NCBI GenBank assembly: GCA_022510505.1
Contig: JAFLTL010000001.1
Location: 116,707-180,706 of the forward strand
Source of the DNA: Muribaculaceae bacterium
GTDB lineage: Bacteria; Bacteroidota; Bacteroidia; Bacteroidales; Muribaculaceae
Reading direction: 5' to 3'
Length of the DNA: 64,000 nucleotides
How positions within the stretch are numbered: position 1 is the first letter of the stretch; the number at the start of each line of letters is the position of its first letter. Both the position numbers and the translations under genes were made by a program. Positions 1-9,064 of this stretch are shown here, piece after piece. The notes under the pieces were generated by a model, which saw only the letters and a list, made by a program, of their open reading frames with translations, did no database searches and had not been told where the DNA came from.

Positions 1-761
1 ACAAGGAACTTGAAAAACTGATAGCAGAAGAACAGGCACGAATAGAACGTGAAAGGAAACTGGCCGAGGAGCGAAGAAAAGCAGCCGAAGCAGAGTCTAT
101 TAGAATAGCCGAGGAAAGAAAATTACTTGAAGCTAAGAGATTGGAGGAAGAAAAACAATTGGCTGAGAAGATAAAAAAAGAAAAAGAGAAGGAGAAAAAG
201 AAACAAAGCAAGAAGGTAGACAAGAAAGAACAGAAAAATAAATCCACTGAGCAAAATGAAAAAGTTTTAGAGGTTTCACCATCTTCTCCTAAATCAACAG
301 TTTCAAATGCTTTAACTTCTAGAAGTGCCGTTCAAATATCACAAGGCTTTAGGTCGGCAAAAGGCTCTTTACCCTATCCGATTGATGGCAAGCCCAGGGT
401 TATTCGTCATTTTGGTCGTCAGAAACATCCACAACTACCTTTGATTGAAACAGATAATCCCGGCATCGACATCCTCGTAAAAGAAGGAGAACTAGTTCGT
501 GCGATATACGAAGGGACGGTGTCGGCAGTCTTCAAGCAGCCGGGTTACAATAATATCGTAATGATACGTCATGGCGATTACTTAACGATATATGCTAATT
601 TGTTAACAATTGATGTTCATCGTGATCAACGCGTCGCTCCTGGACAAAGTTTAGGGACTGTTGCGGTTGACGGCGATGATGAAGAAGGAAGAGCAGTTCT
701 CCACTTCGAGATACGCCACGAGAAGGATAAAGAAAATCCGGAGAATTGGTTAAAAAAATGA
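1..761 (+). CDS. EnvC-like murein hydrolase activator (M23/LytM domain), 5' end missing
   Basis: The reading frame is open from the first base, so this is the C-terminal part of a longer protein. The visible N-terminal half is a highly charged Glu/Lys/Ala/Arg coiled coil, followed by a Ser/Thr linker and a LytM (peptidase M23) fold that ends in LHFEIR and a Trp near the C terminus. This is the layout of EnvC-type activators, which work in the periplasm and switch on cell-wall amidases at the division site. The zinc and catalytic positions are degraded: Asn replaces the first His at 456, Asn replaces the YAHL His at 597, and Val replaces the first His of HxH at 696. It is therefore probably a non-enzymatic activator rather than an endopeptidase. 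The gene is followed at once by a terminator. Confidence 0.85.
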   Translation, partial: KELEKLIAEEQARIERERKLAEERRKAAEAESIRIAEERKLLEAKRLEEEKQLAEKIKKEKEKEKKKQSKKVDKKEQKNKSTEQNEKVLEVSPSSPKSTVSNALTSRSAVQISQGFRSAKGSLPYPIDGKPRVIRHFGRQKHPQLPLIETDNPGIDILVKEGELVRAIYEGTVSAVFKQPGYNNIVMIRHGDYLTIYANLLTIDVHRDQRVAPGQSLGTVAVDGDDEEGRAVLHFEIRHEKDKENPENWLKK

Positions 762-793
762 AGGCGTTCCTATTTGAAACGCCTTCATTTTTT
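760..793 (+). terminator. Intrinsic terminator after the EnvC-like gene
   Basis: A perfect 9-bp stem (760-768 with 778-786) is followed by a run of T. It starts at the stop codon of the upstream gene and lies between convergent genes, so it may also serve cydB on the other strand. Confidence 0.8.
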
Positions 794-809
794 GATGGAA
801 ATAATCACT

Positions 810-1961
810 TTAATATTTATGATCGTCTCCCTTCATTTCGTCGGGGGTGATGGGTGTTTTATTCATCTTATACCATACATATCCGATGTAGGCAACCACA
901 AAGGGTATCAGAATAGAAACCCAACTCATAACTTCAAGTGTAAACAGAGATGAAGAACTGTTTGCGATACTTAAAGAACTGCTCGGATCAATTAAAGATG
1001 GATAATATGGCGTGGAATTATAACCGGCAACCCAGAATAAAGAGAGGACAACAAGGATAGTCCCTATACCGCTCCACCAAATACCCTTTGTAAAATGACG
1101 GGTGAAAGCCGAACGGTAATAGGCATATAAAACCATTAGTGTTCCAACACATAAAGCGACCAAAGCCCACCATAACGTGCCGTAGTTCAACGCATATTTA
1201 TAAGGGACAGTTATCACATCGACAAATCCATCTTCGTTTGCCGATATTTCATATCCGTCTGAAGTCAATAGAATAGCCAGAAAAGCAAGGAAAAACAGAA
1301 CGAAAATCAATCCATTTATCAGTACCTGTATTTTATTCTTTTCAAAAAGTTTCTGATCCTTAGCGATATTGTTCATGAAATACATTCCCGCTTGCATTCT
1401 TGCTAAAAAGAGTACAGCAAACCCAAGCAAAAGATTCTTCCAGTTGAATATAGCCTCAAATCCATGTGTTGAGACCCATTGTGATATTACTGGGGATTCA
1501 CCGTCAAGAATATTACCTTTTGTGACTGTAAACTCAGCTCCAAAGAAGAACATAGCAACAGAGACACCAAGCAAAATGCTTCCTATACAACCGTTGACAA
1601 GAAGGAATACATCATAAGTTTTTGTTCCATAGAGGTTCCCCTTTTTACTACGGAATTCATAAGCTACAGCCTGAACAATGAAACTGAAAAGAATTATCAT
1701 CCAAAGCCAGTAAGCTCCTCCGAAGCTAGTGGAATAGAACAATGGAAATGACGCGAAAAAAGCTCCGCCGAATACAACTAATGTTGTAAAGGTCAATTCC
1801 CACTTGCGACCTAACGAATTGATCATCATTGATCTATTCAGTTCATCCCGACACGTGAAGAGAAGCGTTTGTCCACCTTGCACGAAAAGGAGGAAAACCA
1901 ACAGTGCCCCAAGGACAGATATTAACAGCCACCAATATATTTGAAGATGTTCTAATAACAT
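810..1961 (-). CDS. cydB: Cytochrome bd oxidase subunit II (CydB)
   Basis: This 383-residue, highly hydrophobic protein has about eight to nine membrane segments and the CydB pattern. It is the smaller subunit of the cytochrome bd quinol oxidase, which reduces oxygen to water at low oxygen tension in the inner membrane. It starts 13 bases downstream of cydA, so the two form one transcript. In Bacteroidales this oxidase scavenges traces of oxygen ('nanaerobic' respiration). The length is normal for the family. Confidence 0.93.
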   Translation of the reverse strand: MLLEHLQIYWWLLISVLGALLVFLLFVQGGQTLLFTCRDELNRSMMINSLGRKWELTFTTLVVFGGAFFASFPLFYSTSFGGAYWLWMIILFSFIVQAVAYEFRSKKGNLYGTKTYDVFLLVNGCIGSILLGVSVAMFFFGAEFTVTKGNILDGESPVISQWVSTHGFEAIFNWKNLLLGFAVLFLARMQAGMYFMNNIAKDQKLFEKNKIQVLINGLIFVLFFLAFLAILLTSDGYEISANEDGFVDVITVPYKYALNYGTLWWALVALCVGTLMVLYAYYRSAFTRHFTKGIWWSGIGTILVVLSLFWVAGYNSTPYYPSLIDPSSSLSIANSSSSLFTLEVMSWVSILIPFVVAYIGYVWYKMNKTPITPDEMKGDDHKY

Positions 1962-1974
1962 AGTAATTTTTCAA

Positions 1975-3549
1975 TTAGTCGTTTAACAAAGCATAGGATT
2001 CGACACCACCTTTTCGGTTGATTTGTTTTACCATAATGGAGACCTCTGCAACCAATAGCACCGTAAAGAGGAGCGCGAACAACGAGAAGGTAATAATCAC
2101 GTTGTCAACCTGAACGAACGATATGGCTGCATTACGCGGAAGAATACCTTCTATAAGCCATGGTTGACGTCCAACTTCAGCTGTAACCCATCCGCTTTGA
2201 GAACAAATCCAAACGGCAATTACCGACAGCATACCAATCCATTGAATCCACTTCGTCTCGAACCAATTAGTTTTCCAATAGGCCATTATGAAAGCTGCAA
2301 TAAAGAATAACAACAAATATCCGCCGAGAATTATCATTATATGGAATGAATAGAAGGTTGTAGCAACGGGAGGAACTGCGTCTAATGGACTCTCAAGATA
2401 ACCATATCCGAACGATGAAAAATTATCTTCTATAATTTGTGCATTCAATTCCATTAATTCTTTGTTCCCTTCCTGTTTTGCAATGTTAAATGCTTCCAAT
2501 GCATTGATTGCAATTTTTCCTTTTTCAATTCTATCGGCTATCGATTCAACCCATACAGTGTCACCCTGAGGTGTCAGACGTATTCCTTTGATTAAGTCAT
2601 TGATACCGGGCACAAAGGTGTTCATATCCCGATTTGCTAGCATGGAAAGCATGCCATCAACTTCAAATGACATGTTATAGGTGTCTACACCCTCCTGAAG
2701 AGGTTGTTTTCCATGGTTGAGAACCCCGAATACAGTTAGTCCCTGACCTACCCGACCATCATAAACACCTTCCATTGCCGCCAACTTCATTGGTTGGTAA
2801 CGAGCCACATCATAGGCCGATTCGTCACCTGTCCAAAGAGTTATGCCTAAACCTATAGCACCAATCCAAGTAGCGACTTTAATTGAACGAAATGCAAATT
2901 CTTTGTCGCGTTTTTTCATCAATAGCCAACAACTGACACCGATTACGAAAACACCCGCCAAAGTCCATCCACTGAACACCGTATGGAGGAATTTATGTAC
3001 TGGCACATCATTAAAGACAAGCACCCAGAAATTATCCATCACATTCCTCATCTGGTCAGGATCGAATCTCATTCCGACCGGATGTTGCATCCAGGAATTG
3101 GCTACAAGAATCCAAACAGCTGAAATTGTTGCTCCCAACATTGTAAGCCATGTGGATGCAAGATGAAACCCTGGACTCACCTTCTTCCAGCCAAAGAACA
3201 TGACGACAATGAAAGTCGACTCCATGAAAAAAGCAAGAATTCCTTCGATTGCAAGCGGAGCACCGAAGATATCTCCCACAAACCAGCTGTAATTACTCCA
3301 GTTTGTTCCGAATTCAAATTCCAGAATGATTCCTGTTGCAACTCCCATGGCAAAGTTGATTCCAAACAGTGTCATCCAGAATTTTGTAATGTTTAGCCAC
3401 TTTTGACTTCTGGTGCGGTAGTAGATTGTCTCCATGACACCAACAATTACAGCCAAACCCAAAGTGAGAGGTACAAATAGCCAGTGATAGCAAGCGGTTA
3501 AAGCGAACTGCGCACGTGACCATTCGACTACGGTTGCTAGATCTTCCAT
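1975..3549 (-). CDS. cydA: Cytochrome bd oxidase subunit I (CydA)
   Basis: This 524-residue subunit binds haems b558, b595 and d and oxidises quinol. Visible hallmarks are an early His in the first membrane segment (near residue 22, context YHWLFVP), a VPVHKFLH region with candidate haem ligands, and the strictly conserved GRQPW near residue 450. The long hydrophilic quinol-binding loop lies between roughly residues 250 and 390. It is the first gene of the cydAB operon. A terminator separates it from htrA upstream, so it must have its own promoter in 3550-3618. Confidence 0.95.
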   Translation of the reverse strand: MEDLATVVEWSRAQFALTACYHWLFVPLTLGLAVIVGVMETIYYRTRSQKWLNITKFWMTLFGINFAMGVATGIILEFEFGTNWSNYSWFVGDIFGAPLAIEGILAFFMESTFIVVMFFGWKKVSPGFHLASTWLTMLGATISAVWILVANSWMQHPVGMRFDPDQMRNVMDNFWVLVFNDVPVHKFLHTVFSGWTLAGVFVIGVSCWLLMKKRDKEFAFRSIKVATWIGAIGLGITLWTGDESAYDVARYQPMKLAAMEGVYDGRVGQGLTVFGVLNHGKQPLQEGVDTYNMSFEVDGMLSMLANRDMNTFVPGINDLIKGIRLTPQGDTVWVESIADRIEKGKIAINALEAFNIAKQEGNKELMELNAQIIEDNFSSFGYGYLESPLDAVPPVATTFYSFHIMIILGGYLLLFFIAAFIMAYWKTNWFETKWIQWIGMLSVIAVWICSQSGWVTAEVGRQPWLIEGILPRNAAISFVQVDNVIITFSLFALLFTVLLVAEVSIMVKQINRKGGVESYALLND

Positions 3550-3618
3550 TATTAAATTTGTGATTTGGTATTAAATTTTCGTAAAAATAAAAAATAAATC
3601 ACATTCAATAAAGAAAAA

Positions 3619-3644
3619 CGGGACGAAACTAATGTTCCGTCCCG
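3619..3644 (-). terminator. Intrinsic terminator after htrA
   Basis: The arms CGGGACG (3619-3625) and CGTCCCG (3638-3644) form a GC-rich stem. On the minus strand it is followed by a T-rich run (complement of 3610-3618). It lies 23 bases past the htrA stop and separates htrA from cydA. Confidence 0.75.
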
Positions 3645-3666
3645 CATCTAATTTTTAATTTTTTAA

Positions 3667-5187
3667 TTATTCAGCCAAGTCTACAGCATAGTACATTTTT
3701 TTCCCAGTAGGATATATCCCAGTGAGGAACATGACCTTATCATAACTGTCATCGCTTTTCATTATTGAATCATATATTTTTTCTACATTTTCCACGGATA
3801 AAACTCTTGAATTATTAATTTCAAGTATGATAAATCCCTCTTTAATACCCGATTTTTTGAACTTGCCATCCTTAAGATCGATTACCTGCACTCCCGATGA
3901 AACGCCCAGCTGTTTCTTAGTTTCATCGCTGATAGCTTTGAATGAACAACCTAAATCATTAATAGAAGCAGCCTTAGTCATCGATGTAGTACCTTGATTG
4001 TTTCTTAAGGTGGCAGAAGCCGTGTGTTTTTTGTTGTCACGATAATAAGTCACTGTAATTTGTTCACCAGGGCGAAGTTTTGCCATAGCTTCCTGCATTT
4101 GACCGGTCGTTGCAGTGGCATCATTGTTAATGGCCACTATAACATCACCTTCTTGTAATCCGGCTTCTCTAGCTGCACTTCGCTCCTCGACTTTTGCAAC
4201 ATACAGTCCGTTGGACGTTGCAGTTATTCCCTTCTCTTTTGCCAAAGCCTGTGTAAGTTCCTGGAAGGCGATACCAAGAAATGCACGTTGAACAGTGCCA
4301 TACTGCTTGATATCAGTAACCACTTTTTTTACTATCGATGTCGGAATCGCAAACGAATAGCCCGTAAAATTGCCGGTCTGGGAATAGATTGCCGTATTAA
4401 TGCCAATTAATTCTCCTGCCAGATTAACAAGCGCACCACCCGAGTTCCCGGGATTTACAGCCGCATCGGTTTGGATATAGGATTCTATTGCGTTTCCACG
4501 ACTTCCTGAATGGGTCAGGGTTGAGATATTACGTGCCTTAGCACTGACAATTCCTGTAGTTACCGTAGAAGTAAAACCAAATGGGTTGCCGACCGCAAGA
4601 ACCCACTCTCCCACTTTAAGATTCTCACTGTCACCAATTGGAATTACATGAAGATTCTCCGCATCAATTTTTATGAGAGCAAGGTCAGTTATAGGATCCG
4701 ATCCTAAAACTGTAGCATTGAAAGTTCGGTTATCGTTCAACGTAACTTCAAGCTGTTCTGCGCCTTCGATAACGTGGTTGTTAGTTACAATATAGCCGTC
4801 CTCACTTAATATGACCCCCGAACCAAGACCGGTTTGTTGAGGTTCCTGGCTTTGGGGTTGTGATCGTCTCATTTGCGGACCGAAGAAGAATTCAAACGGG
4901 TCCATCATACCCCTTGATTGAGAAGATATTCTAGGTGTAGCAAAACTTTTAATGCTGACTACACCATTTACAGTACTTTCGGCAGCTGATGTAAAATCGG
5001 TCGGCGGCGTTACCACATTAGAAACGGTATACACTCTTCCATCTTCAACATAAGAGTTCTCTTCGTTTCCATGTGTAGTGAAAACATTAATTCCGTTAAG
5101 ATTTCTATTTAATAAGAAAAAAGTTGCAGCCGAACTTACAACGGCTATTGCAACTGATCCAAGCATTATTTTTACTGAATTTTTCAT
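3667..5187 (-). CDS. Periplasmic serine protease, HtrA/DegP (Do) family
   Basis: The 506-residue protein begins with a signal or anchor segment (residues 7-26). A trypsin-like domain follows, with the catalytic triad visible as His138 (TNNHVIEG), Asp168 (DPITDLAL) and Ser249 in GNSGG. Two PDZ-type modules follow, near residues 290-385 and 410-490; the second is less typical. The family degrades or refolds damaged envelope proteins. The long Gln/Pro/Arg-rich stretch before the protease domain corresponds to the LA loop. The gene stands alone, with a terminator behind it and a divergent gene ahead. Confidence 0.93.
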   Translation of the reverse strand: MKNSVKIMLGSVAIAVVSSAATFFLLNRNLNGINVFTTHGNEENSYVEDGRVYTVSNVVTPPTDFTSAAESTVNGVVSIKSFATPRISSQSRGMMDPFEFFFGPQMRRSQPQSQEPQQTGLGSGVILSEDGYIVTNNHVIEGAEQLEVTLNDNRTFNATVLGSDPITDLALIKIDAENLHVIPIGDSENLKVGEWVLAVGNPFGFTSTVTTGIVSAKARNISTLTHSGSRGNAIESYIQTDAAVNPGNSGGALVNLAGELIGINTAIYSQTGNFTGYSFAIPTSIVKKVVTDIKQYGTVQRAFLGIAFQELTQALAKEKGITATSNGLYVAKVEERSAAREAGLQEGDVIVAINNDATATTGQMQEAMAKLRPGEQITVTYYRDNKKHTASATLRNNQGTTSMTKAASINDLGCSFKAISDETKKQLGVSSGVQVIDLKDGKFKKSGIKEGFIILEINNSRVLSVENVEKIYDSIMKSDDSYDKVMFLTGIYPTGKKMYYAVDLAE

Positions 5188-5214
5188 CTTTTCCGAATTG
5201 GATTATTTAGTATT

Positions 5215-5236
5215 CAAATTTACTATATCAAAGTTA
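5215..5236 (-). promoter_or_regulatory. Two candidate -7 elements for htrA
   Basis: Read on the minus strand, TAAATTTG (complement of 5215-5222) and TAACTTTG (complement of 5229-5236) both fit the Bacteroidota -7 consensus TAnnTTTG, 28 and 42 bases from the htrA start. No well-spaced -33 TTTG was found, so the choice between them is open. Confidence 0.5.
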
Positions 5237-5371
5237 CAAAATATAGACCACAATGACCATAGGAAGTTATATCTCTTAAAGTTATTTAATAAATGAAAAG
5301 GGTAAAGTAAATAATTTTAATTAAAAAATCTTATTATGTTATAAAACATACAGCTTTTTAATATCTTTTAT

Positions 5372-5402
5372 TTTGGAGAACCGAAATATAAAAGTAACTT
5401 TA
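5372..5402 (+). promoter_or_regulatory. Candidate promoter of the small HTH gene
   Basis: TTTG at 5372-5375 is followed after 19 bases by TAACTTTA at 5395-5402. The latter is one base from TAnnTTTG, and the spacing is the usual one. Transcription would start near 5409 and give a leader of about 45 bases. Confidence 0.5.
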
Positions 5403-5451
5403 TATCATGAATTATTTCAACTTCATTAGAATCTAAAATTTACCAAAAGAT

Positions 5452-5709
5452 ATGAGTAAAACAATAACTTTCAATGAACTGCGCCGGCTGAAAGATAGCC
5501 TGCCCGATGGAGCAACACGACAAATTGCCGATAAACTTAATGTAACTCCTCAAACCGTAAGAAATTATTTCGGAGGTTGCAATTATGAGTTTGGTAAAAA
5601 TCAAGGTGTACACATCGAGCCGGGGCCTGATGGTGGAATCGTAGTTCTTGATGACACAACCATTTATGATATGGCTGTGGAAATTCTTGAGCAGAGTCAA
5701 AAGAATTAA
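5452..5709 (+). CDS. Small helix-turn-helix DNA-binding protein
   Basis: This 85-residue protein has a clear helix-turn-helix near residues 18-42, with the pattern ATRQIADKLNVTPQTVRNYFGG. The short acidic C-terminal part (GPDGGIVVLDD) has no recognisable ligand domain. Related small HTH proteins are widespread in Bacteroidales, but I know of no assigned function. It has its own likely promoter and terminator, so it is probably a single-gene unit. It faces away from htrA, and their start regions share 264 bases. Confidence 0.75.
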   Translation: MSKTITFNELRRLKDSLPDGATRQIADKLNVTPQTVRNYFGGCNYEFGKNQGVHIEPGPDGGIVVLDDTTIYDMAVEILEQSQKN

Positions 5710-5746
5710 AATAGCAAGACGGTTACATTAAACCGCTTTCAACATC

Positions 5747-5777
5747 CGACCGCGATTTCCTGTTGAAATTGCGGTCG
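5747..5777 (+). terminator. Intrinsic terminator after the HTH gene
   Basis: CGACCGC (5747-5753) pairs with GCGGTCG (5771-5777), with extra ATTTC/GAAAT pairing inside. The T-run behind it is weak (TGATTTAT). Confidence 0.65.
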
Positions 5778-5810
5778 TGATTTATAATAATCAAAATTTG
5801 ATTTTCAAAA

Positions 5811-6467
5811 GTGTTTGAAGTTATTGATTCGTTCGATACAGAACTTCTGATTTTTCTCAATTCGTTCCGAGGAAATTTCTGGGATATTTTTCTGGCTCAT
5901 TTTTCAGGAAAATACGTATGGGTGCCATTATATGCTTCATTAATTTATCTTTTCTTTAAAAACTATAATTGGAAACAGTCCATAATATTCATCTTAGCTA
6001 TTGTTCTTACAGTCCTTTTAGCCGATCAAACATGCTCCCATATCATACGGCCATTAGTCCAAAGATTAAGACCCGCACATCCCGAAAATCCTATTTCGGA
6101 ATTTATTTTCACTGTTGAAGGACATGTGCCGGGAGGACGATTCGGTTTTCCTTCCTGTCACGCTGCCAATTCTTTTGCGTTGGCAATTCTTGTTACTCTT
6201 ATTATAAGAAATCTTTGGCTTTCAATATTTTTCTTTTTCTGGGCTATAATAAATTCCTATTCCAGAATTTATCTTGCCGCCCACTACCCCGGAGATTTGA
6301 TTGTTGGAGCACTCGTAGGTCTCTTTTACGGTGTTTTAATATCAATGGTAGTCACTTCTTTAACCAGGCAATCAAAAAGAGAAACAAAACACAACCAGGG
6401 AGCTATCCCAATTGTTATATATACCGGATTATTAACAATGGTGATTTTTGCTATCATAAGTCTATAA
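5811..6467 (+). CDS. PAP2-family membrane phosphatase
   Basis: This 218-residue protein has about five membrane segments and all three PAP2 signatures: a VQRLRP motif (KxxxxxxRP type) near residue 83, FPSCH (PSGH type) near residue 115, and SRIYLAAHYPGD (SRxxxxxHxxxD) near residue 145. The family removes phosphate from lipid substrates such as undecaprenyl diphosphate, phosphatidylglycerol phosphate or lipid A; the substrate cannot be read from the sequence. The start used is GTG, since no ATG lies close by in frame. The TPR gene begins two bases after its stop, so the two are co-transcribed. Confidence 0.9.
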   Translation: MFEVIDSFDTELLIFLNSFRGNFWDIFLAHFSGKYVWVPLYASLIYLFFKNYNWKQSIIFILAIVLTVLLADQTCSHIIRPLVQRLRPAHPENPISEFIFTVEGHVPGGRFGFPSCHAANSFALAILVTLIIRNLWLSIFFFFWAIINSYSRIYLAAHYPGDLIVGALVGLFYGVLISMVVTSLTRQSKRETKHNQGAIPIVIYTGLLTMVIFAIISL

Positions 6468-6469
6468 TT

Positions 6470-6751
6470 ATGCATGAAAAAATAGATGATATAAATATCC
6501 AGTTGGATAAATTGCCTCCCGAAGATGCGATTAATCAAATAAGAAGCCTTCTTAAGCAGCAGCAAAACAGAGAAAATGCCGATCTATGGTTTTTTCTTGG
6601 TAAGTTCCTATGGAAGCTTGGGAAAAACGGTGAAGCTATATCAGCTTTTACTACGTCGGTTGATATCGATCCTAATGGACCGGGTAAAATAGCACTTGAA
6701 ATGGCTAATCAAATTACCGAATACTATAATCCTGACTTAATGAATCCTTGA
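6470..6751 (+). CDS. Short tetratricopeptide-repeat protein
   Basis: This 93-residue protein begins at ATG 6470, two bases after the phosphatase stop. A TPR-like helix pair is visible near residues 40-72 (ADLWFFLGKFLWKLGKNGEA, then a DPN turn). It has no signal peptide and is likely cytoplasmic. It may act as a small adaptor, but nothing in it points to a partner. A longer frame reading into the phosphatase from 6215 is not the real start. Confidence 0.75.
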   Translation: MHEKIDDINIQLDKLPPEDAINQIRSLLKQQQNRENADLWFFLGKFLWKLGKNGEAISAFTTSVDIDPNGPGKIALEMANQITEYYNPDLMNP

Positions 6752-6782
6752 GTAAGTATAAATAAACTAAAACTAAAATATA

Positions 6783-8201
6783 ATGAAGAAAATAGCATTG
6801 CCTCTTTTGGGGTCCATCATTTTGACTGCGCCTTTTAACATTTTAGCGCAAAGTAAAAAATCAGCACCCGACGAAGTCATTCTGCATGCCTGGAGCTGGT
6901 CCTTTGACACTATCGCAGCAAATATGAAACTAATAGCCGAATCAGGGTATGATTATGTTCAAACTTCACCGGCTCAAGCCAGTTTTATAGGTGAAGGAGG
7001 GGGAAAAGCACTCTTCAGTCAACCAGGTGACTCAATAACGGGCAAATGGTACTATTACTATCAGCCTATTGACTGGACAATCGGAAACTATCTTCTTGGA
7101 ACACGCGATGATTTTAAAGCATTAGGTGACAGTGCACTTAAATATAATGTTAAAATTATAGTTGATGTTCTTCCGAATCACACGGCAGTCGATCACACTG
7201 CCGTACTTCCCACATTGGATAATGCGGTTGGCGGACACGAAAATTTATTCCATGCTAACGGATTAACACCAATTATTGACTATAATGACCGTTTTGAATG
7301 CACAACCGGAGAAATGGGAGGATTACCTGATGTTAACACTGAAAATCCCGATTTCCAGTATTATTACATGCAATATGTTAACGATCTGATTAATCTTGGT
7401 GCAAGAGGATTCCGTTATGACACGGCTAAACACATTGGGTTGCCATCGGATCCACTTGATGCAAAAGCTACTCGTAATAATTTCTGGGATATAGCAACCG
7501 GTCGCGAAGGAGTCAAAGGACTTTCTCTAATGATGCCTGACTCTTTATTTATTTATGGTGAGGTACTTCAAGATCGTAATGTCAAGGAGGCTGAATATGC
7601 CGAGTATATAGGACAAACTGCCAGCTCCATGGGACACGAATTAAGAAAAGTTCTTGAAGACGGAAATTTCAATGCTGCCGACATTATCAGTTGGCATCAT
7701 CCGGCTGACCCTTCTCTTCTCGTAAGCTGGGTTGAAAGCCATGATACCTATGCTAATGCTCATGAATCGGCTCACCTGACCGACGATCAAATTCGCATGG
7801 GATGGGTATATCTAACTGCACGGCAAGGTGCAACTCCCCTCTTCTTCTCTCGGCCAGCCGGTTCGACACGTGATAATTATTGGGGCAACAACCTAGTAGG
7901 ACCACGTGGAAACGATGAATTTTTCCACCCAGAAGTGGTTGCCGTCAATAATTTCCGTCATGCTATGGCCGGTGAAAACGAAACAATAATAGCTAGTAAT
8001 GATGGAGCAGTTGTCGAAATTGCCCGTGGAGATAAAGGTGTTGCACTTATCAACCTCTCTGACAAACCCCAAAAAATCAAGATTGAGACAACCTTGCCAC
8101 AAGGGAATTATATAGATAAAGTTCACAACAGTAAGTTTAACGTCAAGAACGGTACAATCACAGGCTCACTATCACCCCTTACCTCATATCTTCTTTATTG
8201 A
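6783..8201 (+). CDS. Secreted alpha-amylase (GH13)
   Basis: The 472-residue protein has an N-terminal signal peptide (cleavage after about ILAQ, residue 23) and a complete GH13 catalytic barrel. The four family motifs are present: DVLPNH near residue 128, GFRYDTAKH with nucleophile Asp213, IYGE with acid/base Glu260, and ESHD with Asp321. A beta-sandwich C domain follows and there is no extra binding module. It would cleave alpha-1,4 glucans outside the inner membrane. It sits 31 bases after the TPR gene and ends at a strong terminator. With the pullulanase at 60336-62342 it indicates starch or glycogen use. Confidence 0.93.
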   Translation: MKKIALPLLGSIILTAPFNILAQSKKSAPDEVILHAWSWSFDTIAANMKLIAESGYDYVQTSPAQASFIGEGGGKALFSQPGDSITGKWYYYYQPIDWTIGNYLLGTRDDFKALGDSALKYNVKIIVDVLPNHTAVDHTAVLPTLDNAVGGHENLFHANGLTPIIDYNDRFECTTGEMGGLPDVNTENPDFQYYYMQYVNDLINLGARGFRYDTAKHIGLPSDPLDAKATRNNFWDIATGREGVKGLSLMMPDSLFIYGEVLQDRNVKEAEYAEYIGQTASSMGHELRKVLEDGNFNAADIISWHHPADPSLLVSWVESHDTYANAHESAHLTDDQIRMGWVYLTARQGATPLFFSRPAGSTRDNYWGNNLVGPRGNDEFFHPEVVAVNNFRHAMAGENETIIASNDGAVVEIARGDKGVALINLSDKPQKIKIETTLPQGNYIDKVHNSKFNVKNGTITGSLSPLTSYLLY

Positions 8202-8212
8202 GGATTACAAAC

Positions 8213-8261
8213 AAGAAAAACGGTGACCGACAATTATCTTTTTGCGGTCACCGTTTTTCTT
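8213..8261. terminator. Bidirectional terminator between amylase and marR
   Basis: The long inverted repeat AAGAAAAACGGTGACCG (8213-8229) and its complement (8245-8261) form a stem with A-rich and T-rich flanks on both sides. It can end both convergent genes. Confidence 0.9.
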
Positions 8262-8277
8262 TGTCTATTTGAAAGAA

Positions 8278-8754
8278 CTATTTTTCCTTCGTGTTGTAGT
8301 CTACGCAATTGGAATAAACACGGTCAATAAATGTCAAACCATTCTTTTTCTGTTTTTCAGTGATTCCTTTGAAAGTCAATTCATTTAGCTCATCGGAAAT
8401 CAAACAAATCTCATCTTTGATTTCCATTGCTTTAGATGTCAAATATATGCCGATTGTTTTGCGATCAATTAATTTCTTAGTCAAATAACCTTTCTGCTCC
8501 AGATAATTCGTGGTTCGATTAATAGCGGCAGGATCCTTGTCAAGAAGTTTTGCAAGTTTACTTTGACTAACTCCTTCAATTTTATAAAGATACTTTAAAA
8601 CAATGAATTGAGAACATTGCAAATTAATCCTCCTTTTCTTAAGCATGGAGTTCAGGGTTTTAGTGACCGTGTTCAAGGTTCTCTCCATAAAAAAACCCAT
8701 ATTATAGATTTCTGAAAGATCCTCATTGTGGATCATTAAATTTTTTTTGCTCAT
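8278..8754 (-). CDS. MarR-family transcriptional regulator
   Basis: The 158-residue protein has the winged-helix arrangement of MarR regulators: a recognition region near residues 60-90 (QSKLAKLLDKDPAAINRTTNYLEQKG) and a wing with DRKTIGIYLT. N- and C-terminal helices would form the dimer. MarR proteins usually bind palindromes near their own promoter and respond to small molecules. It is divergent from frc across a 444-bp spacer, which makes it the best candidate for controlling the oxalate genes. That link rests on position alone. Confidence 0.88.
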   Translation of the reverse strand: MSKKNLMIHNEDLSEIYNMGFFMERTLNTVTKTLNSMLKKRRINLQCSQFIVLKYLYKIEGVSQSKLAKLLDKDPAAINRTTNYLEQKGYLTKKLIDRKTIGIYLTSKAMEIKDEICLISDELNELTFKGITEKQKKNGLTFIDRVYSNCVDYNTKEK

Positions 8755-8800
8755 TAGGTAACTCGGATTTTAAAAAATAGTGTTCGGGTGTAAAGTTTGA

Positions 8801-8830
8801 CAAAAATAGCATGAATAAACGATATTCAAA
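8801..8830 (-). promoter_or_regulatory. Promoter of marR
   Basis: On the minus strand, TTTG (complement of 8827-8830) is followed after 18 bases by TATTTTTG (complement of 8801-8808), a full match to the Bacteroidota consensus. The leader would be about 40 bases. Confidence 0.6.
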
Positions 8831-8845
8831 ATTTTTTTAGTTAAA

Positions 8846-8877
8846 AAAGTAGCCCTGTTTCACAACAAGGCTACTTT
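8846..8877 (-). terminator. Orphan terminator-like hairpin
   Basis: AAAGTAGCC (8846-8854) pairs with GGCTACTTT (8869-8877), with an inner TGTT/AACA extension and a 4-base loop. On the minus strand the stem is followed by a run of T (complement of 8843-8848). No gene lies directly upstream on that strand, so it may end an unannotated RNA. Confidence 0.5.
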
Positions 8878-9064
8878 CTCGTAAGACTTTTGTCTCACTG
8901 TTCAAACTTTAACATCCGAAATTTATCTAAGTAAAAAAAATCTCATTTTTCCGTCACAAATATATAAATTTCTTTTTGATTAATCATAATTTTTTATCAA
9001 CCTAATGATTGATTTTCATGATTTATCTTTAAAGTAATCGTTGGAATCCGATTAATAGGGCAAC

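Noticed and set aside
5440..5700. 86-codon frame opposite the small HTH gene
   Set aside because: The plus-strand product has a clean HTH, a promoter and a terminator; the reverse frame has none.
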